The notes under the pieces were generated by a model, which made no database searches, was not told where the DNA came from, and was given only the letters and a program-made list of their open reading frames with translations. DNA of 64,000 nucleotides. It comes from Straminergon stramineum (taxonomy: Eukaryota; Streptophyta; Bryopsida; Hypnales; Calliergonaceae). Each line of letters begins with the position of its first letter. Position 1 is the first letter of the stretch. Positions 51,501 through 63,010 of this stretch are shown piece after piece. Location of the stretch: positions 14,079,001 to 14,143,000 of the forward strand of contig OY987272.1 in NCBI GenBank assembly GCA_963920665.1. Reading direction: 5' to 3'. The position numbers and the translations under genes were made by a program.

Positions 51501-53783
51501 CCCTGGACGATTCGAACGAAATAACTCTCTGTATTAAACGTTTAGGCGACTGGACTGGAAGCCTGTACGACAACTTCGCCGCCCAACCTACCAAGGCATC
51601 GGGCTGCCCATTCGCAGTCAAGACGGTACATACGGAAGGTCCTTACGGCCACGAATCAAACTTCTTCCTCAGGTACGGCCCTCGCCATTAGTATAACGTA
51701 TCGGTCTTTGCCTAACTTCCATTCCTTTGTGAATTTTCAATCTCTATGCAAAGGTCGAATGGTAGAATCAAACAAAATTCAAAGACGATAGGAAAGTTTT
51801 ATTTAATAGTCCAACTGATCGAAGCCTCAAATGGATCTAGACAAGTCCTACTTTGACTCTCTGGAGTTCGCCATGGATGTAACAGGAGAAATTCAATATG
51901 GGAATTGGGCAAATGTCGTTTTAACTTGTCTCCAAATTCCATTCCGGACCTAGTGTATCCTAATATATCTTCGCTAGACATATATTGACTATGGAATTCT
52001 TCAGTGTTTAACCATGCAAGCAACATGACCATCCAAGCAAAAAATCACGAACTGATAATTTAGCATGTCCTCTTGTATCTATGGAAATTGGACAAATGTC
52101 CTTATGTGTCCAAATTCCGTGCCTATTGTATCCTAGTGTATCTTCGCTGGACATTGACTTTGGAATTCTTCACAAATTCCATAGATAGACATTTTGGATT
52201 TCTCCAGCGTTTTCACTGTGAAAGCAATATGACCACCCATGTAGATTAAGAATCATGTACTTACTGAAAGCTATACGTTGCATGTGCAGATACAAGAATC
52301 TAGTCCTGATAGCCGGTGGCGCCGGCGTCACTCCCTTCCTTGCCGTCATTCAAGACCTCCTGAAACGCCATCGCCTCCTCCAAGACCATCTCCCCACCAA
52401 CGTCCACCTCATTTGGTGCGCTCGACGAAGAGAAGAGCTCGCCACCTTAAAAACCATCAAACCCGCCGACATTTACCCAAACTACACGTATCGCGGCACC
52501 TCCAAAGCCGGAACCTTGAACCTCACCGTCCAAGCCTACATAACCGGAGAGCCCGTAGCTGGTGAAATTCTACCCACTGAACCAACAGGAACAGCACAGA
52601 CGTATCCCACCACGCCAACGTTTCCTGACAGTCCCCAGAAGGAAGGGAGCAAGCGCCACAACGGCATGTCCACCGTGAACTCGGTCCAGAACTTGTGGAT
52701 GATCGCGCTCATTGTAGTCTCCATGACGGGATTTGTGCTCATGCATGCTTTATTGTACAACTATGTGTCCTCGCCGAAGTTTTTGAAGAAGGGGGAAAAA
52801 TTCTCTACTGCGGAGGAATCGGTGTTGCATTTCGTGAGCTTGTTCGTGGGGATTGTGGTTTGTGGAGGTTCAGTGATCTTTTTCTGGATTGCGAGTACGA
52901 GGGCGGGGAGGGAGAGGGGGCTGGAGGGGGTGAAGATGGAGCAGGTGAGAGACTTGGAGAGAAACGGTGTGAGTGATTTGCTGGAGAGTTGCGTTGTGAC
53001 GGAAGGAAAAAGGCCGCAATTTGAAGGTTAGTGCTTCAGCCGATTCTCCTCATTTATTTTGTATTCTATTACCAAATATTTACAGAAGTTTCGCTCACAG
53101 ACTTGTTAGTTAGATAGTTTGATTCAGTGGCATGGCAAGTTGTGTCATAGAATTCTGAACGTCCAGATCGTTACTTTCTGGTTGTTTTGAGGGCTCACAT
53201 CGAACCGAAGAATTGAAGATGATATCCTTCACCTAACCAGCCAACGACAGATTCATATGTTGGGTTTTGGGGGGGGGTTTAAACATACGACCATCAAGGA
53301 TCGCAGCGAGGACAGGCACGACACATCCACGGCAACCGGAAAATATCAGATTCATATGTTTTAACTCCTATGCACCCCGAAGTTCATAATCTGGATCGAT
53401 GATGAACAGATGAACACATTCAAACTAATACTTCAATTCAAGTAATATATTTCTACGAGGATATGAACCAAAATATGCAATAATTTAAAACTAAAAGGAT
53501 TTGGACTTTAAAGTGGTAAATTAACTACCTGTAATCTGCATTGAAACTTGGAAATGGTATTAGTTACGAAATGCAAAGCGTCTTTAAAAGTGTGACTGTG
53601 CTGTGGGATGTGGCAGAGCTGTTTGATGAAGTGGCCGGGAAGTACGAAGGGGAGGAAGTGGGAGTCCTGGTCTGTGGACCTGGCAGCCTGCAGGAAAGTG
53701 TGGCCGTTGCCTGCCGCGCTAGGAACTTTGAAAGCCTCATGAAGACACCATTCCACTACCACACTGTCAGCTTCGATCTTTGA
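48591..53783 (+). CDS. FRO: Ferric-chelate reductase (FRO family), 8 exons, about 772 aa
   Basis: Exons: 48591-48864, 49436-49526, 49704-49928, 50097-50331, 50765-51092, 51411-51672, 52290-53026, 53617-53783 (2319 nt). FRO proteins pass electrons from cytosolic NADPH through FAD and two haems across a membrane to reduce Fe(III) or Cu(II) chelates for uptake. Four haem ligands are present: His245, His259, His319 (or 320) and His332. FAD motif HPFS is at 407-410, the NADPH motif GGAGVTPF at 481-488 and CGPGS at 737-741 near the C-terminus. Membrane segments lie around 45-65, 95-115, 150-175, 210-225, 250-260, 292-306 and 320-335, plus two late ones encoded at about 52690-52755 and 52830-52900, the family's usual layout. 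An in-frame ATG at 48555 would add 12 residues. FRO subtype and target membrane cannot be told from sequence alone. Confidence 0.95.
49119..49273 (+). mobile_element. TTTCATTAAAATGG-family MITE, copy 6, inside FRO intron 1
   Basis: Diverged: CAATTTAGTTAAATTGACGG, then ATTCCATTACTTCGTCACCTTT, ATCCATACCTGTCCTAGATG, and an end GCCAATTTAACAAAAATGAC. The flanking pieces at about 49087 (CGTTAAAATGGCG) and 49393-49412 (TGCCAATTTACAAAAATGTG) are further ends, so the intron may hold a nested pair. Confidence 0.6.
51893..52237. repeat. Diverged tandem duplication in FRO intron 6
   Basis: Blocks at about 51893-52034 and 52078-52237 share ATGG-AATTGG-CAAATGTC, TGTATCCTA-T-TATCTTCGCT, GACATTGACT-TGGAATTCTTC and GCAA-ATGACCA-CCA. 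The offset is about 185 bp. Non-coding; it accounts for the length of this intron. Confidence 0.75.
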
Positions 53784-54043
53784 TTTGAATGTACTCCAGT
53801 AGCCTATCTTACACACTGCAAGTTTGCTGTGGGAAGCAAGGAGATATTATTCGTCTACAGTCTCTGGCCCTGCTTGCAAGCCATCCAGGTACCAGAAAAT
53901 CATTCCACTAAGTTGCAGCACTACTGTAGCCCAGTACCCTGAAATGCAGTGTCGCCACATGTGACACAGTGGGTGTCACATGTGTAGCACTAAGCTTACA
54001 GCCCAACATTTAAAGTCTCTTCAGTTTAATCCTAGAAGGGCCT

Positions 54044-54185
54044 GAAAGCCCTTTGCAGCCATCTAGTTTATTATGTATTTGGTGGTATCTGATTAGGAAA
54101 ACATTGACTAAATACTTTTTAGTACAAAGTAAACTAATGATCATGATAGTATGTAAATAAAAATGTGTCATAACTCACCTATTTA
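54044..54185. repeat. Dispersed repeat, copy 2 (partner at 4727-4865)
   Basis: GAAAGCCCTTTGCAGCCATC through CTAATGATCATGATAGTATG, same orientation as copy 1. Confidence 0.75.
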
Positions 54186-54551
54186 AACTCCTAGAGACTA
54201 TAGAAATCAATCCAACTGAAGTTATGGAGCCTCTGTAGTCAGTTAGGTTGAAGTGCCTTGTAGAATATTTTATATATTCAACTGCACGAAGCTCTTGAAA
54301 ACGAGGAATGGCTTCAGTTAGAGCACATGGACTGCAGATGGGTGCATATAATGTGGTGAGGGTTTGCAATTTTAAACTACTGAATATGACTGTGTCTGTT
54401 TTTTAATGGCACAGTTGAATCATGTGCAGGATGATGCGTGATCCACTCAGAGAAGATTGCGCAGTAGGATGGGTGAAGATCGAAGTGACTTTGCTGAAGA
54501 GCTAGTGGTGCAATGAACAGCATTTGCAAACAGTAGCTTTGGTGTAGTTAC

Positions 54552-54687
54552 CATTTAATTTCCTGGTGAATTAATAGGAAGGTGTGAGTATTTATTGGTT
54601 TAATTAACATTTCCTAGGTGAATTAAATAGGATGGTGTGAGTATTTATTGGTTTAATTAACATTTCCTAGGTGAATTAAATAGGAAG
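54552..54687. repeat. 53-bp minisatellite, about 2.5 copies
   Basis: Units begin GGTGTGAGTATTTATTGGTT at 54581 and 54634 and are almost identical over 53 bp; a partial unit precedes at about 54554. Confidence 0.9.
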
Positions 54688-54699
54688 GTTTGGGTTTTT

Positions 54700-57390
54700 T
54701 GGGTGGCCATGATGGTGGTGTGGGAAGATATGCCAACCATGTGACTACTCATTTTAAGTGTATTCAAAATATGTATAAATAAATAAAAACTGAATCTTCA
54801 CTGAAAGAGGATTCATGCTGTTGAAGCCATGACCAGTGTTTTTGTGTGGGCATTATGGGACCAATTTTGCACCATGGATATTTCAAACTAGTTCTCTAGT
54901 TTTGGTGTTAGACAGCAGTATTTTTTTCTATTTTTTTTCATTTCTATAAATAATCTGAAAGCCATCTCTAATTGTGGGTGATAAGAGTGCATGAAGTTAA
55001 CTATAACAAAGTGATTATGTAGTTTAACCCCTAAAGTCCCAATTGTCCATTTGGGGGGATTCTTGAAGGTTGGGCAGGTACTAGCTATGATCTCAATTTT
55101 TGGCAACATGTTTTGAAACATTTTATGAGGATAGAAAAATTGATTACCTTTTGGGGAATATAATTTTTACTTCAATCAATGCCTAGGAGCAAAAGTTTTG
55201 CCACAAGAAGACCAAAAAATGTTAGGAAGGGATCAAATTTTTTTTAAAAGAACTGGAAATAATTTTTAAAAATTATTTCTTACGGAGTATATTTTTCTTT
55301 TGTGGAAAGATTTGGTTCATTTGATTCGGATAAGTAATGTGAAAGTTATGAGGCTTCTTATTTTGTGGGCAATCTCAGGAAATTCTTGAAAGAATATACT
55401 ACTAGATTCATTTTTTTAATTCGATTTTAACAAATTAAAAAAAATAAAAAATAAAAAATAAATAAATAAGTTGCACATTGTAATGTAAATTTTTTCTACT
55501 TAAGAAAACCATGAGACATTTAGTAAGGGGGTAATCCTCAAGGAAAGGTCAATAAGTTTGTCGTATCGTGACTAAGGTCACTTGTTTTGTATTTTGGATA
55601 CACAAGAAACTCATATTAGATTCCTAGTGTTAAATTTCCTAACAAGTCTCACTTTTCCTATTGTGTAATACATTTGGAAGACCAAAAAAAGTGAGATTCA
55701 CCAGGAATTTTAACATTGGAAACCCAATATGAGTTTCATGTGATAGTTATCTACTTTGTTTTACAATTTATTTTGGGAATAAACAAACCACACTCATACA
55801 TCAAATAGTCATAGTCCAACCCCATTGCTACTTATAATAGTCTCCATGTATGTGATCTCAATCTTGTATAGTGTTGTGGCTCAAATGACAAATCTTTGGT
55901 CAAATCCTTGGATTTTCGTCAATTTGTCAATATGTGACATGCGTTCCCTATCAATGTAATCAAATGCATCAAAGTATATATTTTAATTACAATAAATTTT
56001 TGGGGACGATATAGATTCTTTCAATTAGTTCTTTAATTTATTTTTGAGTCCTAGGTTGTACGTAATTACTAGCCTAATTGCCAATTAATAATGCTCAAAA
56101 AATCCATATTCTAAACCATTGCACTGTATGCATTGGCATGAAAGTGAACCTAGTTCTTTCCTGATACATGGGTTTAATCTTCACATTATTCCATTATTTT
56201 GCTCCATCTTTATCCAAGCAATCTGTCTTAATCTTTATTTAAATTTCATTGAGTCAATTTGGCAAGAGACACACCCATGACCACACAACTTTGTTACGGG
56301 AGACGTTAATCACCCCCCCTTGAGCAAAAGGGGGCCTGTCAGTGGGGCCAAGCATGCTTGTGTGGCTGGTTCCCTTGTTGGCCCTTCTCAGGTCCAGTTG
56401 TTGCTTCTCATCACTATCGGCCTCTCAGCCTCCCCGCCCTCAGCCTCTCATTGCCCAAGGGGGCGAAAAGTGTCCTCACACTGTCTGGCAGTCACATTCA
56501 TAGTGTTGTTCCTTTTGCATCCAATGTGTGAATTCAATAAAACTTGTTGGAAAAGTCGTGCATATTAGTCTAGTTTCACTGGTAAAATTTTCAGATCAAT
56601 CCAAAATGTATTGAGTTTTTGAGAGCCCTTCGAAGTTCAAAGGTTCAATTTGAGTTCACCACATTACATTCTAATGGCTGCAACTTCGGGGGCTTGTAAC
56701 TTTTTCATAAAATGTTTGTTTTCAATAAAATTTGTTGGATTTTGTTCCTTTTAAGGTCTAGTTGTTGTGGTAAAATTTTCATGTCAATACAAGTTGTTTT
56801 GAATGTTTGGGAGCAATTCAAAGTTCAAAATGAAGACATTTTTACACCCAACAAAGACCTTAAAGTCAAATTCGACTATCAAACCAAATTTATCCTTTAA
56901 TTTAATTGATAAGTAAAATTTTGATGGATTTTTTCTAGTGAGAAAATGCATTTTCTATTTATTTTTTTATTATTTCAATAATTTTGATGGAAAATCAAAT
57001 TATTGTGATTTTATAAAACTAAAGGTGGAAATAAAATTATATCAATTAGAATGTATATTAGAATAATCTGTATTTTTTACCATAAATGAAGGGTAGAATG
57101 AAAAATATAATTTTACACTATGAATAATTGAAATTGAAATCCATTTTAATAATATAATATATGAATGAAAATCCTATCATATTGTGTTATTTGGATTTTA
57201 ACAAACGGAGCTTTCAATTGCAATAACTCTCTCAATTTTTGACATTGCAATAACTCTTTCAATTTTAAAATAGAGTAAAAATATAACTTGTCAAGCTTCA
57301 TTTTCTTAGTTGAAATCAAATTCCAAAAATAGTTGTTTTGAACGTTGCAATCAAGGTTGATCAAGCACATCCACTTTGGGGATGCCCGGA
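54700..57390. other. Intergenic; no gene recognised
   Basis: Contains the hairpin at 55597-55744 and a GC-richer patch (56290-56530) with GGCCTCTCAGCCTCC and CAGCCTCTCATTGCCC reiterations but no convincing ORF. Confidence 0.4.
55597..55744. repeat. Foldback hairpin, about 58-nt arms
   Basis: CACAAGAAACTCATATTAGA..ACAAGTCTCACTTTT at 55597-55656 pairs with AAAAAGTGAGATTCACCAGG..ATATGAGTTTCATGTG at 55685-55744, with a loop of about 28 nt. Probably a short MITE. Confidence 0.75.
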
Positions 57391-57779
57391 CCTTTAGGGG
57401 TTGAACACTTATATCTTGTGATTGATGAAATTCCTTCTATAAATTCTCACTATAGTCTAGTGCAAGATCCTTAATTGGATATGAAGAAAAGTTATAAAAT
57501 TATTAAGTAGTAGTAGTTGAAAGTGGCCTTGGAACTTTAGGGGTTGAAAGATAATGCTTCCCAATTTGATTGCCATCTTTGTACCTTACTTTCTCAAGAT
57601 GAAACAGCTTGATTGGACTGTCTGTGATGTTGAGAACAGTTGATGAGTTTTTCAAACATCACTAACTTAGATGCAAACTTCAAACCTTGAAATTATTTGT
57701 TGTATTTGCAAATTTTAGTGTTCGAAGAGGTGATGATCATGTGTTGAAGATTAGACTGAACTTTCAATGGGTGTTTGTT

Positions 57780-57965
57780 TGCTTGGCCAACTGCTAAAAA
57801 TCAAAAATACTCATTGGGAGTCAAACTATTGTAGAAGATCTCCCCTTTCCACCCGTAATTCCAAGGATGAATAGTTGTAATTTTGTTCTACAAAGGATAA
57901 TTCCTTGACGTTCATCACACAAAAAACAACCACCATGTTGTTTTGGGGTTAAAGTGACCATTTAA
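57780..57965. repeat. Diverged copy of the right part of the 658-893 element
   Basis: Shares GGATGAATAGT, a TGTTCTACA/CCTACA phrase, the GACGTTCATC/TCATTCATC region and the end TTGGGGTTAAAGT. Confidence 0.5.
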
Positions 57966-58179
57966 GAGTTGATTGCCTTTTGGGGAAAGCTAAACTCCTT
58001 GAAACAATTTTCAGTAAATTTTACGAGGAAGAAAAATGGAATTGGCTTATAACCCAAGTCGATTTATGTTTTTTGTACCTTTGTGGAATTAGTCATGAAT
58101 TTTTGAAGTTGAAATGTAGTGGTCACTAAAAGCAACCATCTCCGGAAATGTACAAAATTGGAACATTGAAGAATGGAAA

Positions 58180-58907
58180 ATGTACCCCTATGACATGATT
58201 GCTTTTAGAGCAAAGGCACTTGTAGAATAAACTACTTTAAAAGGAATTAGCCATGGTTTTGCAAATTGTTTTAGTTTTGGTTGACTCACTTGGATGATGT
58301 ACAATTGTACCCAACAACTCTCATTTGTCCGTCCCATTGTGTCATTCAAAGAATTGTGCATAATATAAAATATATCTGACATTTTTTGCCTTGCATAATC
58401 ATTAGAAGAAAACCGCATTTTACATGATATGGCTCAATTTTTTGGAATGGATTTTTTTGGGATTTCCAATGCAACATACCCATGTTTTTATGTCAAAAAA
58501 CCCATTATGTTGGTATTTTTCTTGACATAAAAACATGGGTATGTTGTATTGGACATCAAAAAAAATTTGTTACAAAAAATTGAGTCACATCACCTAAAAC
58601 ATGGGTTTCTTATGGTGAATGAACATTCCATTCTAATGCAATCCCAATCAAGCACACCAAATTTTTGTTTCAAAAACACAAAACTTCATTCTTGGTGCAT
58701 TTTTTCATTTAATTTTCATGATTTTATATGATAATTTATTGAAAAATATTGGTAATGAATTTCTTAAAATTGATTGTAGTGATACATAGGAAACATCTAT
58801 ACACACATCTTTCCTTCAACAAGCATCTCCAAAAAAGTTTCACAAATCCCTCTATGAAGATTTCAATATTGGCATGACAATGCCCTAATTTCGTAAAATA
58901 GATATTT
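58180..58907. mobile_element. Foldback element, copy 1 (family of 61173-61951)
   Basis: A central hairpin pairs 58425-58496 with 58522-58595 (AACATACCCATGTTTTTATG and CATAAAAACATGGGTATGTT), and pairing continues outward. Flanking parts match the 61.2-61.9 kb element, for example ATATTATGCACAATTCTT (inverted here near 58345-58365), CCCAATCAAGCA, and TACATAGGAAACATCTAT. It ends TCGTAAAATAGATATTT at about 58891-58906. Confidence 0.7.
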
Positions 58908-59926
58908 GGATCATTGCAAGAAATACTCGCCATTTTGCTTAGTGTTTTGAAAAAACAGTTTGCATCAAACACTATAACCTTTGAATTATGAACCCCATGC
59001 TAAAAAGAATGTATTTTCAAAAAAATTTAAAAATCATATTATATTTAAAACATCAATTCTGTGAAGTAGTTATGCTTTTAGATTTAGGGTTTTAATACTA
59101 AATACCAGTTTTAATTAATGATATTTGGTTGAAATTTCTATGGTATATTTCCTGAAGTAGGTAGAGATGTTTCTACCAAAGGGAATTTTAAAAAACATTA
59201 TTTTATGTCCTCCATATTTGTGCAAAGACGCCTCCCATGTGCACACACTTGTAAATATTAGAAATGGTTTTGACCTCATTTTTTCAGTCAAATTTCATCA
59301 CCATGAAGTCCTCCCAAATGTCCAATTTTTTTAATTGATTTTTCTATTTTCTGCAAATTAAAATGTCCAACCATGTATTTTCTTCACCATAATTCTATGT
59401 CCAAGAATCTGTCCTAGTAAATACAATTTGGACATTTTAATTTGTAGAAAATAGGAAACTAAATTTTCAACAAAACTATAAATTGACCATTGGAAAAGAC
59501 TTCATGGCAATGAGATGTGATTAAATAAATGAGATCAAAACCATTTCAAATGCTTATAAGCTCATGGGCAAGAAGGCCTATTTGCACGAATGTGGAGGAC
59601 ATAAAATAATGTTTTTTTAGATGCTCTTTGGTAGGAACATGTCTACCTACTATCAAAATATATCTCATACATTTCAACCAAAAATCATTAATTTAAACTA
59701 GTATTTAGTATAAAAATCCTAAACTTGAAAGTGTGACATAAGAATAAAATTGACATTTAAGTATAAAAATGAAATTTTAAAATTATATATATAATAATGA
59801 AAATCTAATTAACTAGAATAATTTTTTATTTTGGCATTGGGTTTTAAATTTGAAGGGTATAGTAGATGACAAGAAAGTCACTTTGATTGTGATGTGAAAA
59901 CAAGTCGATGTTTCTTGCAATGACCC
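58908..59926. mobile_element. 1-kb foldback TIR element, arms near 450 bp
   Basis: The ends GGATCATTGCAAGAAATACT and, inverted, GGGTCATTGCAAGAAACAT match those of the 41.25 kb element. Inside, the halves pair over most of their length: TTTTAATACTAAATACCAGT with CTAGTATTTAGTATAAAAA, TTTTATGTCCTCCATATTTG with TGTGGAGGACATAAAATAA, and AATTAAAATGTCCAA with TTGGACATTTTAATT. No ORF. Confidence 0.75.
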
Positions 59927-60060
59927 ATTTCTTTATTATAATTAGATTTTGACAAAGTAATTGTACCACTGTGCTTAAATGTACAAAATGAGTAACTTTA
60001 TGAGGGTCAAATAGCAAAATATAGCTAAAATGTAGAGATATTATCATGACCCTCATCACA

Positions 60061-61174
60061 AGGCGTGCACGTGCCACCTTGGTGAGCAAGGGGGACATTG
60101 GGGGTGACTCCCCAAGCCTTGCAAGAGATGAGGTGAGGGGATTAGGAGTCCCGAGCGATCAGAGCGATGTAGCGCTCTGATCCAGACGAATTTGGGGGCG
60201 TGTGATACATGCTTGGAAAGATCTTGAGAAGACGCTTCTAGCCGTCTAAAGAATGCGTGATTTGAACCTGCGAGTCAAAAGTTATGGGCGTTCAAAGTTG
60301 GGGGTGTCCCGGTCGCGCCGGGAGTGCCCTGGTCGCGCCGGGAGTGTTCCGAATCTTTGGAGGGCGATAACTTTGCGAGTACTTGTCCGAATGAAGCAAG
60401 TGAGTTGTCCATCGGCATCTACGCGTCGCGTAGATGTCGAAAATGGGGTCGCATGTGCAATTTGGATCCTGGACCACAAAGTTCTGCTGGGTGGAAGTTT
60501 GGGAGTCCCAAACTAGCGCGAATCGGGAGAAACGGGGTGGTCTTCTAAAACTAAAAGGTGTTTGGAAGTCCCCCTTGACATACAAGGGGGGGGGGGTCTG
60601 TCGAATCCCATAGAAAGTACTATAGGAGGGGTTGGTCTCCCTCCTTACTCCCTCCTGGAGCCTTGGTGAGTTCCGATGACTCAAGGTTGGTGGTGTGGGG
60701 TCACCACCACTCCAAGGCACCATGAGACACTTGGGTGTGTTCCGTGGCACCGGTTGGGTGGAGTTCCACTCCTTGCTAAGCTATGTGAGGTGTCCCGAAT
60801 GGTGAGTCCCGATTAGTGACGAAGTGGAAAGTAGCAAATACACAATGAGCCTAGTATGGAGTTGGGGTGACATTCAAGGGCGGTTAGGACCATGGTGAGT
60901 AGTGCCACCATAGGTCCTTGCACAATAAGATGGAAGTTCCGCCCCATGTTACCAAGTAACATGTCCCGGTGTCATGATGAGTGTGTGTGTGTGTGTGCTA
61001 GTAGTCCCGGTGATTGGGATTTATTACAAAGAGTTGGAATTGGGGACTAACATTGGATGTGCGTGGCATGTGCAGTGTTAGAAGAGCGTGACCCTTGGTG
61101 CCACTAAAGTATCAAGTGCTTGAGAAACATTGGAAGGGAACTTAAGGTGGTAAGTGTCACTAAGGTGCGCGACA
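60061..61174 (+). mobile_element. LTR-retrotransposon 3' fragment (internal end plus one LTR)
   Basis: GC-rich DNA ends an apparent internal region with a purine tract (AATTTGGGGGCG at 60189-60200). Directly after it TGTGATACATGC (60201) would open an LTR of about 970 bp closing near GCGACA (61174). TG...CA ends after a purine tract are the standard 3' layout, and a (GT)n run sits at about 60981-60998. A repeated GGTCGCGCCGGGAGTG doublet lies at about 60310-60348. No protease, RT or integrase sequence is present and no second LTR was seen, so the assignment is tentative. Confidence 0.45.
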
Positions 61175-61951
61175 GATATCTATTTTACAAAATCTTGGTC
61201 ATATGACATCTCACATTTAACTCTTCATAGATCATATTTTTGTTATTTAATGGAATGTTGTTAGTATGAAAGATGTGTGTATGGTTGTTTCCCACATATC
61301 ACCACTATCAAATTTACCAAATTCATCACCAATGTTTTTCAATTAACCATCTTGTTTAGTCATGAAAATTATATAGAAAAATTCACCAAAAATAAAGGTT
61401 TGTTTTATGAAATTGAAATTTGGCATGCTTGATTGGGATTGCATAAGAATTGAATGTTCATTATGCAAGACAAAAAATGCCAAATATATTCTATATTATG
61501 CACAATTCTTTTGAATGGTAGATTAGGTTGGACGAATGAGAGTTGTTGGGTATTGTGGCTAGAAATAAGTCTTCATATTGCCTATTTGTACAATTCAAAG
61601 ACTTTTGTACAATGCATAATATAATTTGTATGTATTGTCATGCACAATTTTCATCACACTATGACACTGAATCTCAATCAAGTATAGCAATTTTCAATTT
61701 CAAAAAATCAATTTATTTATTTTTGTTGAATTTTAAAAGTTCACTTCCATGGTTTTATATAATAATTTATTGAAGCAATTGGTGATGAAGTTTTCAACAT
61801 TTTATTGCAAAGACATGTAGGAAACATCTATCTGCACACTTTTTCTTATCAATTTTTTTTTCCAAAAATATTCAGAATTCATGCTAAAGACAATTTAAAG
61901 TTGGAAGGCGGGGGGGGGGGGCATGCCCAAATTTTATAAAATAGATATCTA
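61173..61951. mobile_element. Foldback element, copy 2, with AGATATCTATTTTACAAAAT ends
   Basis: GATATCTATTTTACAAAAT at 61175 is inverted at about 61932-61951 as ATTTTATAAAATAGATATC. The arms share TCATCACCAATG-TTTTCAA, AAATTGAAATTTGGCATGCTTGATTGGGATT (left, about 61410-61440) and its inverse near 61672-61700. A G13 run interrupts the right arm at about 61910. It lies directly against the LTR fragment. Confidence 0.75.
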
Positions 61952-62363
61952 TTTATTATAATTAAGTTTTGCCACTTGACCCTCGCACTACAACTAGTGC
62001 TGTATTATTGAGTATTATGTTACAGTTAATGAGACAAAATTTAACTTAGAGAAACAAAATTGAATGAGACTAATTTTAGTTATAAAAACTTCAAGTGCGA
62101 GACTTTCAAAGTTTGACTCCACGGACATGGGCTCCGTCCTGGTAGAAAACCTGCATTATTAGCTCTGGTTTCCCGAGCCGGGTATAGTGCCCATGATTCT
62201 TGTTGCCAGCTGTGAATTATTACCACGGTTTATTCATTTCCGGAGTAACATAATTATTTGTACTGTACTCTTCTACCCCCCACCCACCCTTTTCACATTT
62301 TTAAAATTAAATTCTTTTTGGACAATGACTTTGTCAAATCAGTCCTCATCACATTTGTAATAA

Positions 62364-62732
62364 GAGCATCACCACCCATCTGCTAAGATGCATGCTCAGC
62401 TTCCAAAATAGGGGCCATCCAAATGATCCAATTTGCAAGCCAAACCGCCCCTCTAGTAGCATGCTTTAAGTTCCCAAATTTGAACCGCTTTGCAAGATCC
62501 ATCCAATGGGCTATAGTGCTAAAGATCTGTGCTTTGGGGAAAAGTATTGGTGCTCTTGTCTCATGCAATTTGCAAGCCACGCTTTGGCTTGTAAAACAAC
62601 CCAATTTTGCAAGCCACCTAAGGCTTTTGGCCCAACCTCTTAACAAGTTCATCTGTTTTGCAAGACAGGTGGGGCAGTTTTGTAAGCTACCTTGGACAAG
62701 TCATCCATTTTGCAAGATGGGTGGGGATGCTC
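62364..62732. mobile_element. PIF/Harbinger-type MITE, 369 bp, TAA target duplication
   Basis: The ends GAGCATCACCACCCATCT (62364) and AGATGGGTGGGGATGCTC (ending 62732) are inverted with two mismatches. Both sides are flanked by TAA (62361-62363, 62733-62735), the 3-bp duplication of PIF/Harbinger elements, and GAGCATC-type ends are common among plant members. The interior repeats TTTGCAAG about seven times (near 62430, 62490, 62567, 62611, 62659, 62680 as TTTGTAAG, and 62709). No transposase. Confidence 0.8.
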
Positions 62733-62870
62733 TAATAACTTATGGACTAAGTGCCCTTGTAGGGTGTCTGTGAATAATCATCTTAAAAACATTCAAATCC
62801 GTCCATTTTATGACAAAATAAATTTTCTTTATGGAAACAAGGGATACCATGTCATCCCTTCTTCTTTTCT

Positions 62871-63010
62871 TTTTTTTTTACTCAAATAAAGGAGAACCTT
62901 TATTGCAAGAGGAGAATAAAATACAAGCCCTTACTACAAGTGGCCTAGGAAGGATCAAAGAAATGTGTCATCCTTTTCACCCCTAAGGCAAGATCACCCA
63001 TAACCGTCAA
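62871..63010 (-). mobile_element. LINE-like 3' tail
   Basis: On the minus strand the segment reads ...TTGCAATAAAGGTTCTCC, TTTATTTGAGT and a nine-nt A tract (T run at 62871-62879). AATAAA close to a terminal poly(A) with no gene upstream suggests a truncated retroposon. Upstream limit and target duplication unclear. Confidence 0.45.

Noticed and set aside
60253..60750. ORFs of 74-152 codons on both strands
   Set aside because: They lie in the putative LTR and show no protein-family signal.
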